DNA of 64,000 bases from Actinomycetospora corticicola (GCF_013409505.1 NZ_JACCBN010000001.1:868001-932000), one strand, 5' to 3'; counted from the stretch's first letter, positions 34,391 to 43,232 are shown. The notes: generated by a model from the letters alone, not told the origin. Made by a program: numbers and translations.

Positions 34391-35429
34391 TCGCCCAGAA
34401 CTCCGTCGCGATCTGCAGCCAGCGCTCGGCGGCGTCGACGTGGGGTCCGTGGCCGGACTCGGGGAACATCTCGGTCCGCGCCCGGCCGCCCGCCTGCTCG
34501 TAGCGCTCCAGGACGTCGCGGATCTGGCTGACCATCGGCTGCGGCGGGAAGGTGTCGGCGCCCGGCCACCCCGGCACGATCCCGGCCTGCCCGAGCGTGC
34601 CGAGCTCCAGCATCGAGCCGTCGGCCACCACCACGTCCCGCGTCCCGTGCGTCCACAGCACCGGGGGCTTCGGGTCGAGCTCCGGCAGCCACGACCAGTC
34701 GCAGTACTTCGGCGAGAGCGCGTTGAGCAGGCCCCGCGTACCGGGCGCCGCACCGGGCCAGTTCGTCGAGGTCGTGGAGTCACCCGGGTAGCCGTCGTCG
34801 CCGATCTGCGACAGCAGGATCTCGTCGAGGAGCAGGTCCTCCCGCTCCTGCGGCAGACGGAAGTCCGGTGACCAGTAGGTGCCGGTCATGACGTTGCGCG
34901 GGCTCAGCGCCTCGTCGCCCGACCGGTCGCCCTCGCGCAGCTTCGCCACGAACTGCTGGTTGGCCACGCCTGCCCCGGAGCCCGCGTAGTCGTCGAAGCA
35001 GGGGCGCCCGTCGGGGTGGGTGCCGCCGTAACCGTGCGGGCTGACCGGGTCGAGGAAGAGCAGGCTCGCGACCGGCCGCTGCCGCGCCACCAGCGCGATC
35101 GCCGCCCCCGCCGTCGACCACCCGACGAGGTGCGGGCGCTCGATCCCCAGCCTGTCGAGATAGGACACGAGGTCGTCGGCCCAGTCGCCGAGCCCGCGTG
35201 TCGCGTCGATCGGGGCCGGCTCGGTACGCCCGAAGCCCCGCATGTCGGGCGCGAGGAACCGGAAGCGGTCGCTCGCCGGGCTCATCAGGTGCTCGAAGAA
35301 CCGGCCCGTCGACAGGTTGCCGTGCACCAGCACGACCGGCTCACCGTCCGCCGGGCCCGACGTGAGGTGGTGGATGCGGATACGGGCGTCGACGGTGCCG
35401 GCCTCGACACCGGGCAGCAGCTCACTCAT
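34383..35429 (-). CDS. Alpha/beta hydrolase
   Basis: The product is a 348-residue alpha/beta hydrolase with the oxyanion motif VVLVHGNLSTGRFF near residue 32, nucleophile elbow VGWSTAGAA near 101 and a late catalytic His in ESGHGPHVD near 325. It is the first gene of an operon with the response regulator and histidine kinase, with stop/start overlap, which suggests that the two-component system responds to or controls its chemistry. The ATG at 35429 matches the family N-terminus. The substrate is not known. Confidence 0.8.
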   Translation of the reverse strand: MSELLPGVEAGTVDARIRIHHLTSGPADGEPVVLVHGNLSTGRFFEHLMSPASDRFRFLAPDMRGFGRTEPAPIDATRGLGDWADDLVSYLDRLGIERPHLVGWSTAGAAIALVARQRPVASLLFLDPVSPHGYGGTHPDGRPCFDDYAGSGAGVANQQFVAKLREGDRSGDEALSPRNVMTGTYWSPDFRLPQEREDLLLDEILLSQIGDDGYPGDSTTSTNWPGAAPGTRGLLNALSPKYCDWSWLPELDPKPPVLWTHGTRDVVVADGSMLELGTLGQAGIVPGWPGADTFPPQPMVSQIRDVLERYEQAGGRARTEMFPESGHGPHVDAAERWLQIATEFWASA

Positions 35430-35470
35430 GGTGCGCGGAACGCTAGTGCCGTCGGGCCGTTCGCGGAACT

Positions 35471-35484
35471 TCCCGACGGCGGGT
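35471..35484 (+). repeat. TCCCGACGNCGGGT motif, intergenic copy
   Basis: This is an exact copy 41 bp upstream of the alpha/beta hydrolase start, in noncoding DNA. Confidence 0.8.
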
Positions 35485-35920
35485 TCGTGGTGGCTCCGTC
35501 CGCGGTGGCTGTGCGTCGCGCCGCGGTCGGCGCGGGTCGTCCTCGGGTGTGTGGGCGTTTCGCGGCGCGCACGGTGGGTGGGGGCGTCCTCGTGGGAGCT
35601 GGCGTTGCGTCGCGCGCACGGTGGGCGGGTGTCGTGCTCGCCTGCGCGGGCGTTGCGTCCCGCACACGCTCCGGTGCCGGCCGCGTTCGACGGGGTGCGG
35701 TGGCTCGGCCTTCCCGGCGGCAGGAGCTCATGCGATCTCGTCCGTGTGAGCGGCGCGGACCGGTCGGCGGGTGAAGATCCGAACGTCGGTGGCGTGTCGC
35801 AGCAGGACTTGCGCGTGTCGCCACCGAAGTCGGGATCTTCGAGTGCCCGCTCCACCGTCGCACCGGGCGGCTTCCTGAGGCCGTTCGCAACGGGGCGACG
35901 ACGCCGGTCGCCGCGTCCAC

Positions 35921-35992
35921 GATCACGTCGAGTGGACGCACATGGCTGATGTCGATCGTCGAAACAGCCATGACGGTCCACTCGACGTGATC
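35921..35992. repeat. 72-nt nested palindrome (GATCACGTCGAGTGGA family)
   Basis: Outer arms GATCACGTCGAGTGGA (35921-35936) and exact complement (35977-35992) enclose inner arms CATGGCTG (35941-35948) and CAGCCATG (35965-35972). The outer arm recurs at 63585-63600, and the loop text GCTGATGTCGATC reappears there inverted. Confidence 0.75.
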
Positions 35993-36165
35993 ATGGGGGC
36001 GCGACGCGGCCGCGCGACGGGCGCACCCGCTGGATGCCTGTCGAGCGGGCGCTCAGTGCAGTCCCATGGGGCGGCTGACGACGCTGTGCCCCCGTTGATC
36101 ACGAGCGGGCCGGCCGGCCGGGCCCGCTGCGCACGGACCCCGCACCGTCCCGCCGTCGGGAAGGA

Positions 36166-37815
36166 TCAGCCGAGGGGCACCCGGGTGAGGATCCCGTCGA
36201 CATCGACGCCGCGGGGGAGCGTGCCGAAGGCCGCGCCGTGCTCACCGGCGACCCGGGACCCGACGAACGCGTCCGCCACGGCAGCTGGCGCGTGCCGGAC
36301 CAGCAGCGACCCCTGCAGCACGATCGCCAGCCGCTCCGCGAGCCAGCGGGCGCGGTCCTCGGCGACGTCGCGGAGGTCGTCCTGGACCGCCTTCCACGCC
36401 GCGTCGAGCCGGTGGTCGGCGCCGGCGGCGAGCTCGACCTCGGCCCGGTACGCCTCGACGGCGGCCGGCTCGCGGGACAGGACCCGGAGCAGGTCGAGGG
36501 CGTTCACGTTGCCCGAGCCCTCCCAGATCGAGTTCAGCGGCGACTCGCGGAACAGCCGCGGCATCCCCGACTCCTCGACGAACCCGTTCCCGCCCAGGCA
36601 CTCCAGCGCCTCGCCGACCACGGCCGTCTGGCGCTTGCAGATCCAGTACTTGCCGAGCGTGACGCCGATGCGCCGGAAGGCGGCCTCGTGCTCGTCGGTC
36701 GCGGCGCGGTCCTGGGCCCCGGCGAGCCGCATCGACAGGGCGACCGCCGCCTCCGACTCCACCGTCAGGTCCGCGAGCACCGCCCGCATCAGGGGCTTGT
36801 CGATCAGGGCGGACCCGAACGCCGACCGGTGCCGCGCGTGCCAGACGGCCCGGCGGACCGCGTCGCGCATCCCGGCGGCGGAGCCCAGCGCGTTGTCGAG
36901 CCGGGTACAGGCGACCATCTCGATGATCGTCCGGACCCCGCGGCCCTCGTCGCCGACCCGGAACCCGATCGTCCCGTCGAACTCCGGCTCCGACGAGGCG
37001 TTCGAGCGGTTGCCGAGCTTGTCCTTCAGTCGCTGGATCGCGAACGGGTTGCGCGTGCCGTCGGGGAGGATCCGCGGCACGAGGAAACAGGTCACGCCCG
37101 CTCCGCCCCCGGACCCCGTCGCTCCGCTCGCCCCGCCGGTCTGCGCGAGGACCAGGAACACGTCGCACATCGGGGCCGAGGTGAACCACTTGTGCCCGGT
37201 GAGGGAGTAGCTGCCGTCGGCGTTCGGGGTGGCCGTCGTCGTGTTGGTGCGGACGTCCGAGCCGCCCTGCTTCTCGGTCATCCCCATGCCCGCGAGCAGG
37301 CCGGTCTTCGACGACGGGTCGGCGAGCCCCGGCTGGTAGGCCCGCGACATCAGCCCCGGCCCGTACTGCGCGAACAGCTCGGGGGCGACCCGCAGCGCCG
37401 GGACGACGGCGTGCGTCATCGACACCGGACAGCCGTGGCCGGCCTCGGCCTGCGACCACACGAGGAAGCCTGCCGCCCGGGCCACGTGCTGCCCCGGCCG
37501 GCCCTCCCACACGGCGCCGGCGAACCCGCGGGACACCGCCTCGCCGAGCAGGGCGTGGTAGCCGGGGTCGTAGTCGACCTCGTCGACGCGGAACCCGAAC
37601 CGGTCGTGCGTACGCAGGCGCGGCTCGTTGCGGTGCGCGGCGTCCGCCCACTCGCGGACCTCGGCGCTGCCGACCCGCCGTCCCGTCTCGTGCACGTCGT
37701 CCAGCGCCCAGCCGGCGCCCTCGCGCTCGAGCGCCTCGAGCAGGGGAGGGTCGGCCGCCGCGTCGAAGCCGACGAGGTCGGGAGCCTGGTTCGCGACGAC
37801 GTGGGTGGGCGCCAT
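36166..37815 (-). CDS. AidB-like acyl-CoA dehydrogenase
   Basis: The product is a 549-residue flavoprotein of the AidB branch of acyl-CoA dehydrogenases, longer than the usual 380. Typical AidB segments are GHGCPVSMTHAVVPALR near residue 128, GMGMTEKQGGSDVRTNTT near 175, LTGHKWFTSAPMCDVF near 203 and LGGNGFVEESGMPRLFRESP near 407. E. coli AidB is linked to alkylation damage, but many homologues oxidise acyl-CoAs. The ATG at 37815 is chosen because similarity begins at TPHVVAN-type text just after it. It diverges from an SDR gene. Confidence 0.85.
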   Translation of the reverse strand: MAPTHVVANQAPDLVGFDAAADPPLLEALEREGAGWALDDVHETGRRVGSAEVREWADAAHRNEPRLRTHDRFGFRVDEVDYDPGYHALLGEAVSRGFAGAVWEGRPGQHVARAAGFLVWSQAEAGHGCPVSMTHAVVPALRVAPELFAQYGPGLMSRAYQPGLADPSSKTGLLAGMGMTEKQGGSDVRTNTTTATPNADGSYSLTGHKWFTSAPMCDVFLVLAQTGGASGATGSGGGAGVTCFLVPRILPDGTRNPFAIQRLKDKLGNRSNASSEPEFDGTIGFRVGDEGRGVRTIIEMVACTRLDNALGSAAGMRDAVRRAVWHARHRSAFGSALIDKPLMRAVLADLTVESEAAVALSMRLAGAQDRAATDEHEAAFRRIGVTLGKYWICKRQTAVVGEALECLGGNGFVEESGMPRLFRESPLNSIWEGSGNVNALDLLRVLSREPAAVEAYRAEVELAAGADHRLDAAWKAVQDDLRDVAEDRARWLAERLAIVLQGSLLVRHAPAAVADAFVGSRVAGEHGAAFGTLPRGVDVDGILTRVPLG

Positions 37816-37935
37816 GGCCCGATCGAAGCACGCTCGGCTACTCGCCGGTAGGTGTTGGGCCTCCTGTGCTGCGGGCACAAGCCGGGACGGGAGGTTCATG
37901 ACGACGGACTATGGCCCGCGTCACAGGCCGGCTCC

Positions 37936-37941
37936 TAGGGT
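37936..37941 (+). promoter_or_regulatory. Probable -10 box of the SDR gene
   Basis: TAGGGT lies 42 bases before the SDR start; a leader of about 36 nt would include GGAGGAG at 37973-37979. This gene is thus one of the few here with a classical leader and ribosome binding site. Confidence 0.45.
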
Positions 37942-37983
37942 TCTCCGCGCGCGGCGACGTCGCGCCCCGAGCGGAGGAGCGAG

Positions 37984-38754
37984 ATGTCCACTGAGCTCGA
38001 CGGCAGGGTCGCCGTCGTCACCGGCGCCGGCAAGGGACTGGGGCGGGCCATCGCCACGCGCTTCGCGGAGGCCGGGGCGAGCGTCGTCGTGTCCGACATC
38101 GACGGCGACGCCGCCCGCTCCGTGGCGGACTTCCTGCCGAAGGCGCTGGCCGTCGAGTGCGACGTCCGGTCCGAGGAGCAGGTGTCGGCGCTCGTGGACC
38201 GGACGGTCGAGCAGTTCGGGGCGCTGCACGTGATGGTGCCGAACGCCGGCATCGGCGCCCCGCTCCCGCTGCTGCACATGGACCTCGCCGCCTGGCGGGA
38301 GGTGCTCTCGGTCAACCTCGACGGCGTGTTCCTGGCCCTGCGCTACGCGGCGCCGGCGATCATCGCGGCGGGCGGGGGCAGCATCGTCACGATCGGCTCG
38401 ATCACGGCGAACGCGGGTTCCCCGCTGATCGGGCACTACGCGGCGGCCAAGGCGGCCGTGGTCAACCTGACGAAGACCGCGGCGCTCGAGCTCCGCCCGG
38501 AGGGCGTCCGCGTGAACACGGTGCTCCCCGGCTTCATCGACACCGACCTCGTCACGGCGGCCCGCCCCGGCTTCGAGGCGGCACTCGGGCTCCCCGAAGG
38601 CGGCTTCGACCAGCTCATCGCCCAGAAGCAGGGCCGCTACGGGACGCCGGCCGAGGTGGCGGAGGCGGCGCTGTTCCTCGCCTCCGAGCGGTCGTCGTGG
38701 TGCACGGGCAGCGGGCTCGTGCTCGACGGCGGGATGGACGCCTCCCTGCTGTAG
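37984..38754 (+). CDS. Short-chain dehydrogenase/reductase (SDR)
   Basis: The product is a classical 256-residue SDR. The cofactor loop is VTGAGKGLGRAIA near residue 13, NAGIG is near 88, the catalytic Ser is in TIGSITANAG near 138, and Tyr-x-x-x-Lys is in HYAAAKAAVVNL near 151. The C-terminus ends with the usual TGSGLVLDGGMDASLL. Asp38 after the second strand suggests NAD rather than NADP. A strong GGAGGAG site precedes the ATG. It converges on an aldo/keto reductase gene 18 bp away. Confidence 0.88.
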   Translation: MSTELDGRVAVVTGAGKGLGRAIATRFAEAGASVVVSDIDGDAARSVADFLPKALAVECDVRSEEQVSALVDRTVEQFGALHVMVPNAGIGAPLPLLHMDLAAWREVLSVNLDGVFLALRYAAPAIIAAGGGSIVTIGSITANAGSPLIGHYAAAKAAVVNLTKTAALELRPEGVRVNTVLPGFIDTDLVTAARPGFEAALGLPEGGFDQLIAQKQGRYGTPAEVAEAALFLASERSSWCTGSGLVLDGGMDASLL

Positions 38755-38772
38755 GAGCGGCTCGGAGCAGGG

Positions 38773-39612
38773 TCAGAGCAGTTCGAGGGCCCGCTTGCGG
38801 GTCGGCGGCGGGAAGGCGCGGTCGAGTTCGGCGAGGTCCTCGTCGGTCAGCCGGACGTCGAGGGCGCCGCGGTTCTCGGTGATCCGCTGCGGGGTCGACG
38901 TCTTCGGGATCGCGATCGTGCCCGGCCGGCGGAGCACCCACGCCAGGGCGACCTGGGCGGGCGTGGCGTCGTGCCGGTCCGCGACGGCGCGCAGAGCGGC
39001 CTCGTGCAGGAGCCGGCCCTGCTCGACGGGGGAGTAGGCCATGACCGGGACACCGTGCTCGGCGCACCAGGGCAGCAGGTCGTACTCCGGGCCGCGGCGG
39101 GTGGGGTTGTAGAGGATCTGGTCGGTCGCGACGGCCCGTCCCGCCTCGAGCCCGACCAGCTCCTCCAGGTCGTCGGTGTCGAGGTTGCTGACACCCCAGG
39201 CTCGGATCTTCCCCGCGGCCCGCAGCTCCTCGAACGCGGTGACGGTCTCGGCGAGCGGGTGCCGCCCGCGCCAGTGCAGCAGGTACAGGTCGATCCGGTC
39301 GGTCCGCAGCCGCTGCAGCGCCCGCTCGGCGGCCTCGACCGTCCCGCGGCGGGACGCGTTCGAGGGCAGCACCTTGTCCACCACGAACGCCTCGTCCCGC
39401 CGCCCGGCGAGCGCCTCGCCGACCAGCTCCTGGGACCCGCCGTCGGCGTACATCTCGGCCGTGTCGATCAGCGTGATCCCGGTGTCGAGGGCCGCGTGCA
39501 GCGTGGCGATCTCGTCCCGACGTCGGGTCGGGTCCTCCGCGTAGTGCCAGGTCCCGGCGCCGAGGACCGGGACCGGGGTGCCGTCGGGCAGGGACGTCGT
39601 CGGAATGCTCAT
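38773..39612 (-). CDS. Aldo/keto reductase
   Basis: The product is a 279-residue NADPH-dependent aldo/keto reductase. The catalytic tetrad is visible in [11 protein letters not shown] (Asp, Tyr) near residue 53, [13 protein letters not shown] (Lys) near 78 and [11 protein letters not shown] (His) near 113; the end TRKRALELL is normal. It lies beside the SDR gene on the opposite strand. Its start is separated from the divergent cyclo-ligase-like gene by an 83-bp spacer that is almost fully taken by one palindrome. Confidence 0.87.
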   Translation of the reverse strand: MSIPTTSLPDGTPVPVLGAGTWHYAEDPTRRRDEIATLHAALDTGITLIDTAEMYADGGSQELVGEALAGRRDEAFVVDKVLPSNASRRGTVEAAERALQRLRTDRIDLYLLHWRGRHPLAETVTAFEELRAAGKIRAWGVSNLDTDDLEELVGLEAGRAVATDQILYNPTRRGPEYDLLPWCAEHGVPVMAYSPVEQGRLLHEAALRAVADRHDATPAQVALAWVLRRPGTIAIPKTSTPQRITENRGALDVRLTDEDLAELDRAFPPPTRKRALELL

Positions 39613-39619
39613 CGCAGGG

Positions 39620-39687
39620 GGTGCCTCCGGCCCGTGAGTACTAATCCGTGTCCTGACACGGATTAGTACTCACAGGCCGGAGGCACC
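39620..39687. repeat. 68-nt nested palindrome filling a divergent promoter region
   Basis: Outer arms GGTGCCTCCGGCC (39620-39632) and GGCCGGAGGCACC (39675-39687) enclose inner arms GTGAGTACTAATCCGTGT (39634-39651) and their complement (39656-39673), with single unpaired bases between. It leaves only 7-8 bases to either start codon, so the promoters and any operator must be inside it. Each outer arm offers a GGAGG 11-12 nt before the adjacent start. Confidence 0.8.
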
Positions 39688-39695
39688 TACCGGGC

Positions 39696-40466
39696 ATGCC
39701 GAAGGCCCGTCACGACCACGACGCCGGTGGGGACGCCGAGACGCTCGCCGCGAAGCAGGAGCTGCGCGAGCAGGTGTGGGCGCGTCTGTCCGAGGAGAAG
39801 CAGGCCCGGTTCCCGGGCGCCCGCAACCGGATCCCGAACTTCGTGGGGGCCGAGCAGGCCGCCGAGCGGCTCCGGGACAGCGACGTCTGGCGGAACGCCC
39901 GCACGATCAAGTGCAACCCGGACTCCGCCCAGTGGCCGGTCCGTCAGCGCGCGCTCGAGGACGGGAAGACCGTGTACATGGCGGTGCCGCGCCTCGCCGA
40001 TGCGAACCCCTTCTTCCTCCTCGACCCCGACGACCTCGGCGGCCGCACCCCGCGCCAGGCGTCGTCGATCAAGGGCGCGACCGCCGCGGGACGCACGGTC
40101 GCGGTGGAGGACCTGGAGCCGGTCGACCTCGTCGTCGCCGGCTGCGTGGCGGTCACCGAGGGCGGCGCGCGGCTCGGGAAGGGCGGTGGCTTCTCGGACC
40201 TGGAGTACGCGATCGCCTTCGCCGCGGGCCTCGTCACGGCCGACACCCCCGTCGTCACGACCGTCCACGAGCTCCAGGTGGTGGACGCGATCCCGACCGT
40301 CGACCACGACGTCGCCCTCGACCTCGTGATCACGCCCGAACGCACCCACGCCTGTCGTCACGAATCCCGTCACGACCCCCGGATCGTCTGGGAGGAGCTG
40401 ACCGCGGAGAAGATCGAATCCATCCCTCTCCTCGCTTCCCGCCGTCGCATGCGCATGGCACCGTGA
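39696..40466 (+). CDS. 5-formyltetrahydrofolate cyclo-ligase-like protein
   Basis: The product is 256 residues. REQVWARLSEEKQARFPG near residue 24 and GCVAVTEGGARLGKGGGFSDLEYA (in part, GKGGGFSDLE) near 158 match the cyclo-ligase (MTHFS) family, where the Gly-rich loop binds the phosphate of ATP. The sequence resembles MTHFSD-like relatives more than true MTHFS, so activity is uncertain. It leads a plus-strand group with a cyclase-family gene and an acyl-CoA synthetase gene. This links it by context to catabolism rather than to folate. Confidence 0.72.
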   Translation: MPKARHDHDAGGDAETLAAKQELREQVWARLSEEKQARFPGARNRIPNFVGAEQAAERLRDSDVWRNARTIKCNPDSAQWPVRQRALEDGKTVYMAVPRLADANPFFLLDPDDLGGRTPRQASSIKGATAAGRTVAVEDLEPVDLVVAGCVAVTEGGARLGKGGGFSDLEYAIAFAAGLVTADTPVVTTVHELQVVDAIPTVDHDVALDLVITPERTHACRHESRHDPRIVWEELTAEKIESIPLLASRRRMRMAP

Positions 40467-40503
40467 GACCCGGGTCACGCACTCGACGACGAGGAGACAG
40501 ACG

Positions 40504-41466
40504 ATGGCCGACGCACCCTCGATGGCCGAACTGCTCGGGGACAACCCCCCGAAGAACTGGGGCAAGTGGGGCGACGACGACCAGGTCGGTTCCCTGAACT
40601 ACCTCGACGCCGCCCAGGTGCTGCGGGGGGTGTCGAGCGTGCGGTCGGGCCAGGTGTTCACGCTCCAGTGCCCGATGGGACACCCGCACGGCGACCCGGT
40701 CTTCCCGGGCCGCGAGGGCATCAAGCGCGAGATGGTGTGGGACCAGGAGCTCTTCGAGTCCGGGAACGGCCCGTCCTTCCCCGGCGGGCTCCGGGCCAGC
40801 GACGACAAGGCCGAGATCTTCCTGCAGGGCTCGTCGCAGTACGACGCGCTGGGCCACGCCTGGTATGACGACACGCTGTGGAACGGTCGCTCCGCCGACA
40901 CGACCAACGGCGGGGAGATGAGCTGGGCGTCGGTGCTGCCGATCGCGGAGCGCGGCATCGTCGGGCGCGGGGTGCTGATCGACATGGCCCGCCATCGCGG
41001 CAAGGACTGGCTCGACAAGGGCGAGACCTTCACCCACACCGACCTCGAGGAGGCGGCGGCGAAGCAGGGGACGTCCATCGAGGACCGGGACGTCGTGCTG
41101 ATCCGCACCGGGTTCCTCAAGTACTTCTACGCGACGCCCGCCGAGGAGTTCTACGAGAACTTCGTGGAGCCGGGCCTGACCTACTCCCGTGAGCTCGTGG
41201 AGTGGTTCCAGACCAAGGAGATCCCGAACCTCGTCACCGACACGATCGCCAACGAGGTCACGGCGCACCCGGAGTCGGGGGTGCTGCTGCCCCTGCACGC
41301 GTCGCTGCTGCGCAACCTCGGGGTGAGCCTCGCCGAGATCATCTGGCTCGACGACCTCGCCGACGCCTGTGCCGCCGACGGTCGCTGGGACTTCCTCTAC
41401 ACCGCGGCCCCGCTGAAGATCCACGGCGCCACCGGTTCGCCCGTCAACCCGGTGGCCATCCGATGA
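40504..41466 (+). CDS. Cyclase-family (kynurenine formamidase-like) hydrolase
   Basis: The product is 320 residues of the cyclase family: WGKWGDDDQVGSLNYLDAAQVL near residue 19 (in part), SSQYDALGHAWYDDTLWNG near 117 as the metal-binding region, and IRTGFLKYF near 200 with the C-terminal PLHASLLRNLGVSLAEIIWLDDL. The usual HxGTHxDxPxH motif is replaced by the QYDALGH variant found in a subgroup often located in aromatic or terpenoid catabolic clusters. Its stop overlaps the start of the acyl-CoA synthetase gene (ATGA). Confidence 0.78.
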   Translation: MADAPSMAELLGDNPPKNWGKWGDDDQVGSLNYLDAAQVLRGVSSVRSGQVFTLQCPMGHPHGDPVFPGREGIKREMVWDQELFESGNGPSFPGGLRASDDKAEIFLQGSSQYDALGHAWYDDTLWNGRSADTTNGGEMSWASVLPIAERGIVGRGVLIDMARHRGKDWLDKGETFTHTDLEEAAAKQGTSIEDRDVVLIRTGFLKYFYATPAEEFYENFVEPGLTYSRELVEWFQTKEIPNLVTDTIANEVTAHPESGVLLPLHASLLRNLGVSLAEIIWLDDLADACAADGRWDFLYTAAPLKIHGATGSPVNPVAIR

Positions 41467-43169
41467 GCGCCACGGACACGCAGCGCGGCGGAGCTGGACC
41501 ATCGAGCTCCGTCTACGAGTCGAAGCCCTGGCTCGCGCGGTACCGGGACGACTACAACCACGGCGCGGTCACCATCGAGTTCGCGAGTGCGCTCGACATG
41601 GTCCGGGCCGCGGTCGAGCGCGACCCGGACTGCGAGATCGTCCGCTACTTCGACGGCACCCTGACGATGCGGGAGCTCGACGAGCTGTCCGACGCGTTCG
41701 CGGTCGCCCTCGTCGAGCGCGGCTTCGCGAAGGGCGACCGGCTGGCGACCTACCTGCAGAACATCCCGCAGGTGCTCGTCGTCGTGGTGGGGACCTGGAA
41801 GGCCGGCGGCATCGTCGTCAGCGTCAACCCGATGTCGCGGCAGCGGGAGCTGACCACGATCCTCACCGACTGCGAGGCGACGGCGATCGTCTCCCAGGAG
41901 GACCTGTGGTCGATCGCGGGCGAGGTCGTGCCGAACACGAGCGTCCGCACCGCGTTCACCACGTCGCCGCTGGAGTTCCAGAGCCGGCACGACGAGCGCC
42001 TCTTCTCGGGCATGGAGCGCATCGACTGCGACGGGGCCGAGGACCTGACGACGGTGCTCGGCCAGTTCCGCGGCCGGACGCCCGAGCCGGTGACGCTCAC
42101 GGGCGACGACGTGGCCTTCCTCGGCTACACGAGCGGGACGACGGGTCCGCCCAAGGGCGCGATGAACACGCACGCCAACATCGTGTTCAACGCGCAGACC
42201 TACCGGGACTGGATCCAGCTCGGGCGCGACGACTCCGTGTTCGGGGTGGCGCCGCTGTTCCACATCACCGGCGTGGTGGGGCACATGGCGATCGCGCTGC
42301 TGCTGCCCTGCCCGCTGGTGCTGGCCTACCGGTTCGAGCCCGGCGTCGTCGTCGACGCCATCCGGGAGCACCGGCCGACCTTCTCGATCGGCTCGATCAC
42401 CGTGTTCATCGCGATGATGAACGCGCCGGGGGCCGACCGGGACGCCCTGTCCTCGATGGTCAAGGTGTACTCGGGCGGGGCGCCCATCCCGCCGTCGACG
42501 GTGAAGGCGTTCTCCGACCAGTTCGGGCACTACATCCACAACTTCTACGGGCTCACCGAGACCAACTCGCCGTCGCACGGGGTGCCATTGGGTGCCACCG
42601 CGCCGGTCGACGAGACCTCGGGGGCGCTGTCGGTGGGCGTGCCGATCTTCGACACCGTCGTGCGGATCGTGCGCGACGACGGGGTGGACGCCGAGGTGGG
42701 CGAGGTCGGGGAGATCGTCACCCGGGGCCCGCAGGTCGTGCCGGCCTACTGGGGCAAGCCCGAGGAGACCGAGAAGGCCCTGCGCGGGCCGGGCGGCGTC
42801 GTGGAGCTCAAGACCGGCGACGTCGGGTACATGGACGCCGAGGGCTGGTTCTACGTCGTCGACCGCAAGAAGGACCAGATCAACGCGGGCGGCTACAAGG
42901 TCTGGCCGCGTGAGGTCGAGGACGTGCTCTACGAGCACCCGGCGGTCCGTGAGGCGGCCGTCGTCGGGGTCCCCGACGAGTACCGGGGCGAGACGGTGAA
43001 GGCCTTCGTCTCGCTGCGCCCGGGGCAGTCGGTGGAGCCCGACGAGCTCATCGCTTTCTGCAAGGAGCGCATGTCGGCCTACAAGTACCCGCGACAGATC
43101 GAGCTGCGGGACGAGCTGCCGAAGACGGTCACCGGCAAGCTGCTGCGCCGGGAGCTGCGGGGGACGTAG
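41463..43169 (+). CDS. AMP-binding acyl-CoA synthetase
   Basis: The product is a 568-residue adenylate-forming ligase. Core motifs are GYTSGTTGPPKGAMNTHANI near residue 221, FYGLTETNS near 361, TGDVGYMDAEGWFYVVDRKK near 452 and KTVTGKLLRREL at the C-terminus. It is coupled to the cyclase gene by ATGA overlap, so the cyclase product, a carboxylic acid, is the likely substrate. The gene ends at a perfect 21-bp hairpin. Confidence 0.87.
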   Translation: MSATDTQRGGAGPSSSVYESKPWLARYRDDYNHGAVTIEFASALDMVRAAVERDPDCEIVRYFDGTLTMRELDELSDAFAVALVERGFAKGDRLATYLQNIPQVLVVVVGTWKAGGIVVSVNPMSRQRELTTILTDCEATAIVSQEDLWSIAGEVVPNTSVRTAFTTSPLEFQSRHDERLFSGMERIDCDGAEDLTTVLGQFRGRTPEPVTLTGDDVAFLGYTSGTTGPPKGAMNTHANIVFNAQTYRDWIQLGRDDSVFGVAPLFHITGVVGHMAIALLLPCPLVLAYRFEPGVVVDAIREHRPTFSIGSITVFIAMMNAPGADRDALSSMVKVYSGGAPIPPSTVKAFSDQFGHYIHNFYGLTETNSPSHGVPLGATAPVDETSGALSVGVPIFDTVVRIVRDDGVDAEVGEVGEIVTRGPQVVPAYWGKPEETEKALRGPGGVVELKTGDVGYMDAEGWFYVVDRKKDQINAGGYKVWPREVEDVLYEHPAVREAAVVGVPDEYRGETVKAFVSLRPGQSVEPDELIAFCKERMSAYKYPRQIELRDELPKTVTGKLLRRELRGT

Positions 43170-43177
43170 CCCTGGAT

Positions 43178-43232
43178 CGGAACGAACGACCCGTTCGTGC
43201 AGCGAGAAGCAACGAACGGGTCGTTCGTTCCG
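43178..43232. terminator. Bidirectional hairpin terminator
   Basis: A perfect 21-bp stem (arm starting CGGAACGAACGACCCGTTCG) with a 13-nt loop lies between the convergent acyl-CoA synthetase and small Cys-rich protein genes. The left end TCGGAACGAACG is shared with the repeat at 30272. Confidence 0.85.

Larger units (their letters stand above)
35430..36165. other. 736-bp intergenic region with degenerate repeats and a palindrome
   Basis: No frame shows coding bias. On the minus strand, about 50-bp degenerate direct repeats carry a common CCCACCGTGCGCGC core at about 35565-35580 and 35615-35632, with a weaker third unit near 35650. TCCCGACGNCGGGT lies at 35471 and its near copy at 36148 (reverse). 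The 72-nt palindrome is at 35921-35992. The part next to 35430 must hold the promoter of the hydrolase/two-component operon. Confidence 0.55.

Noticed and set aside
35430-36165. CRISPR array or tandem-repeat locus
   Set aside because: The repeats are degenerate, few and without regular unique spacers; no cas gene is present.
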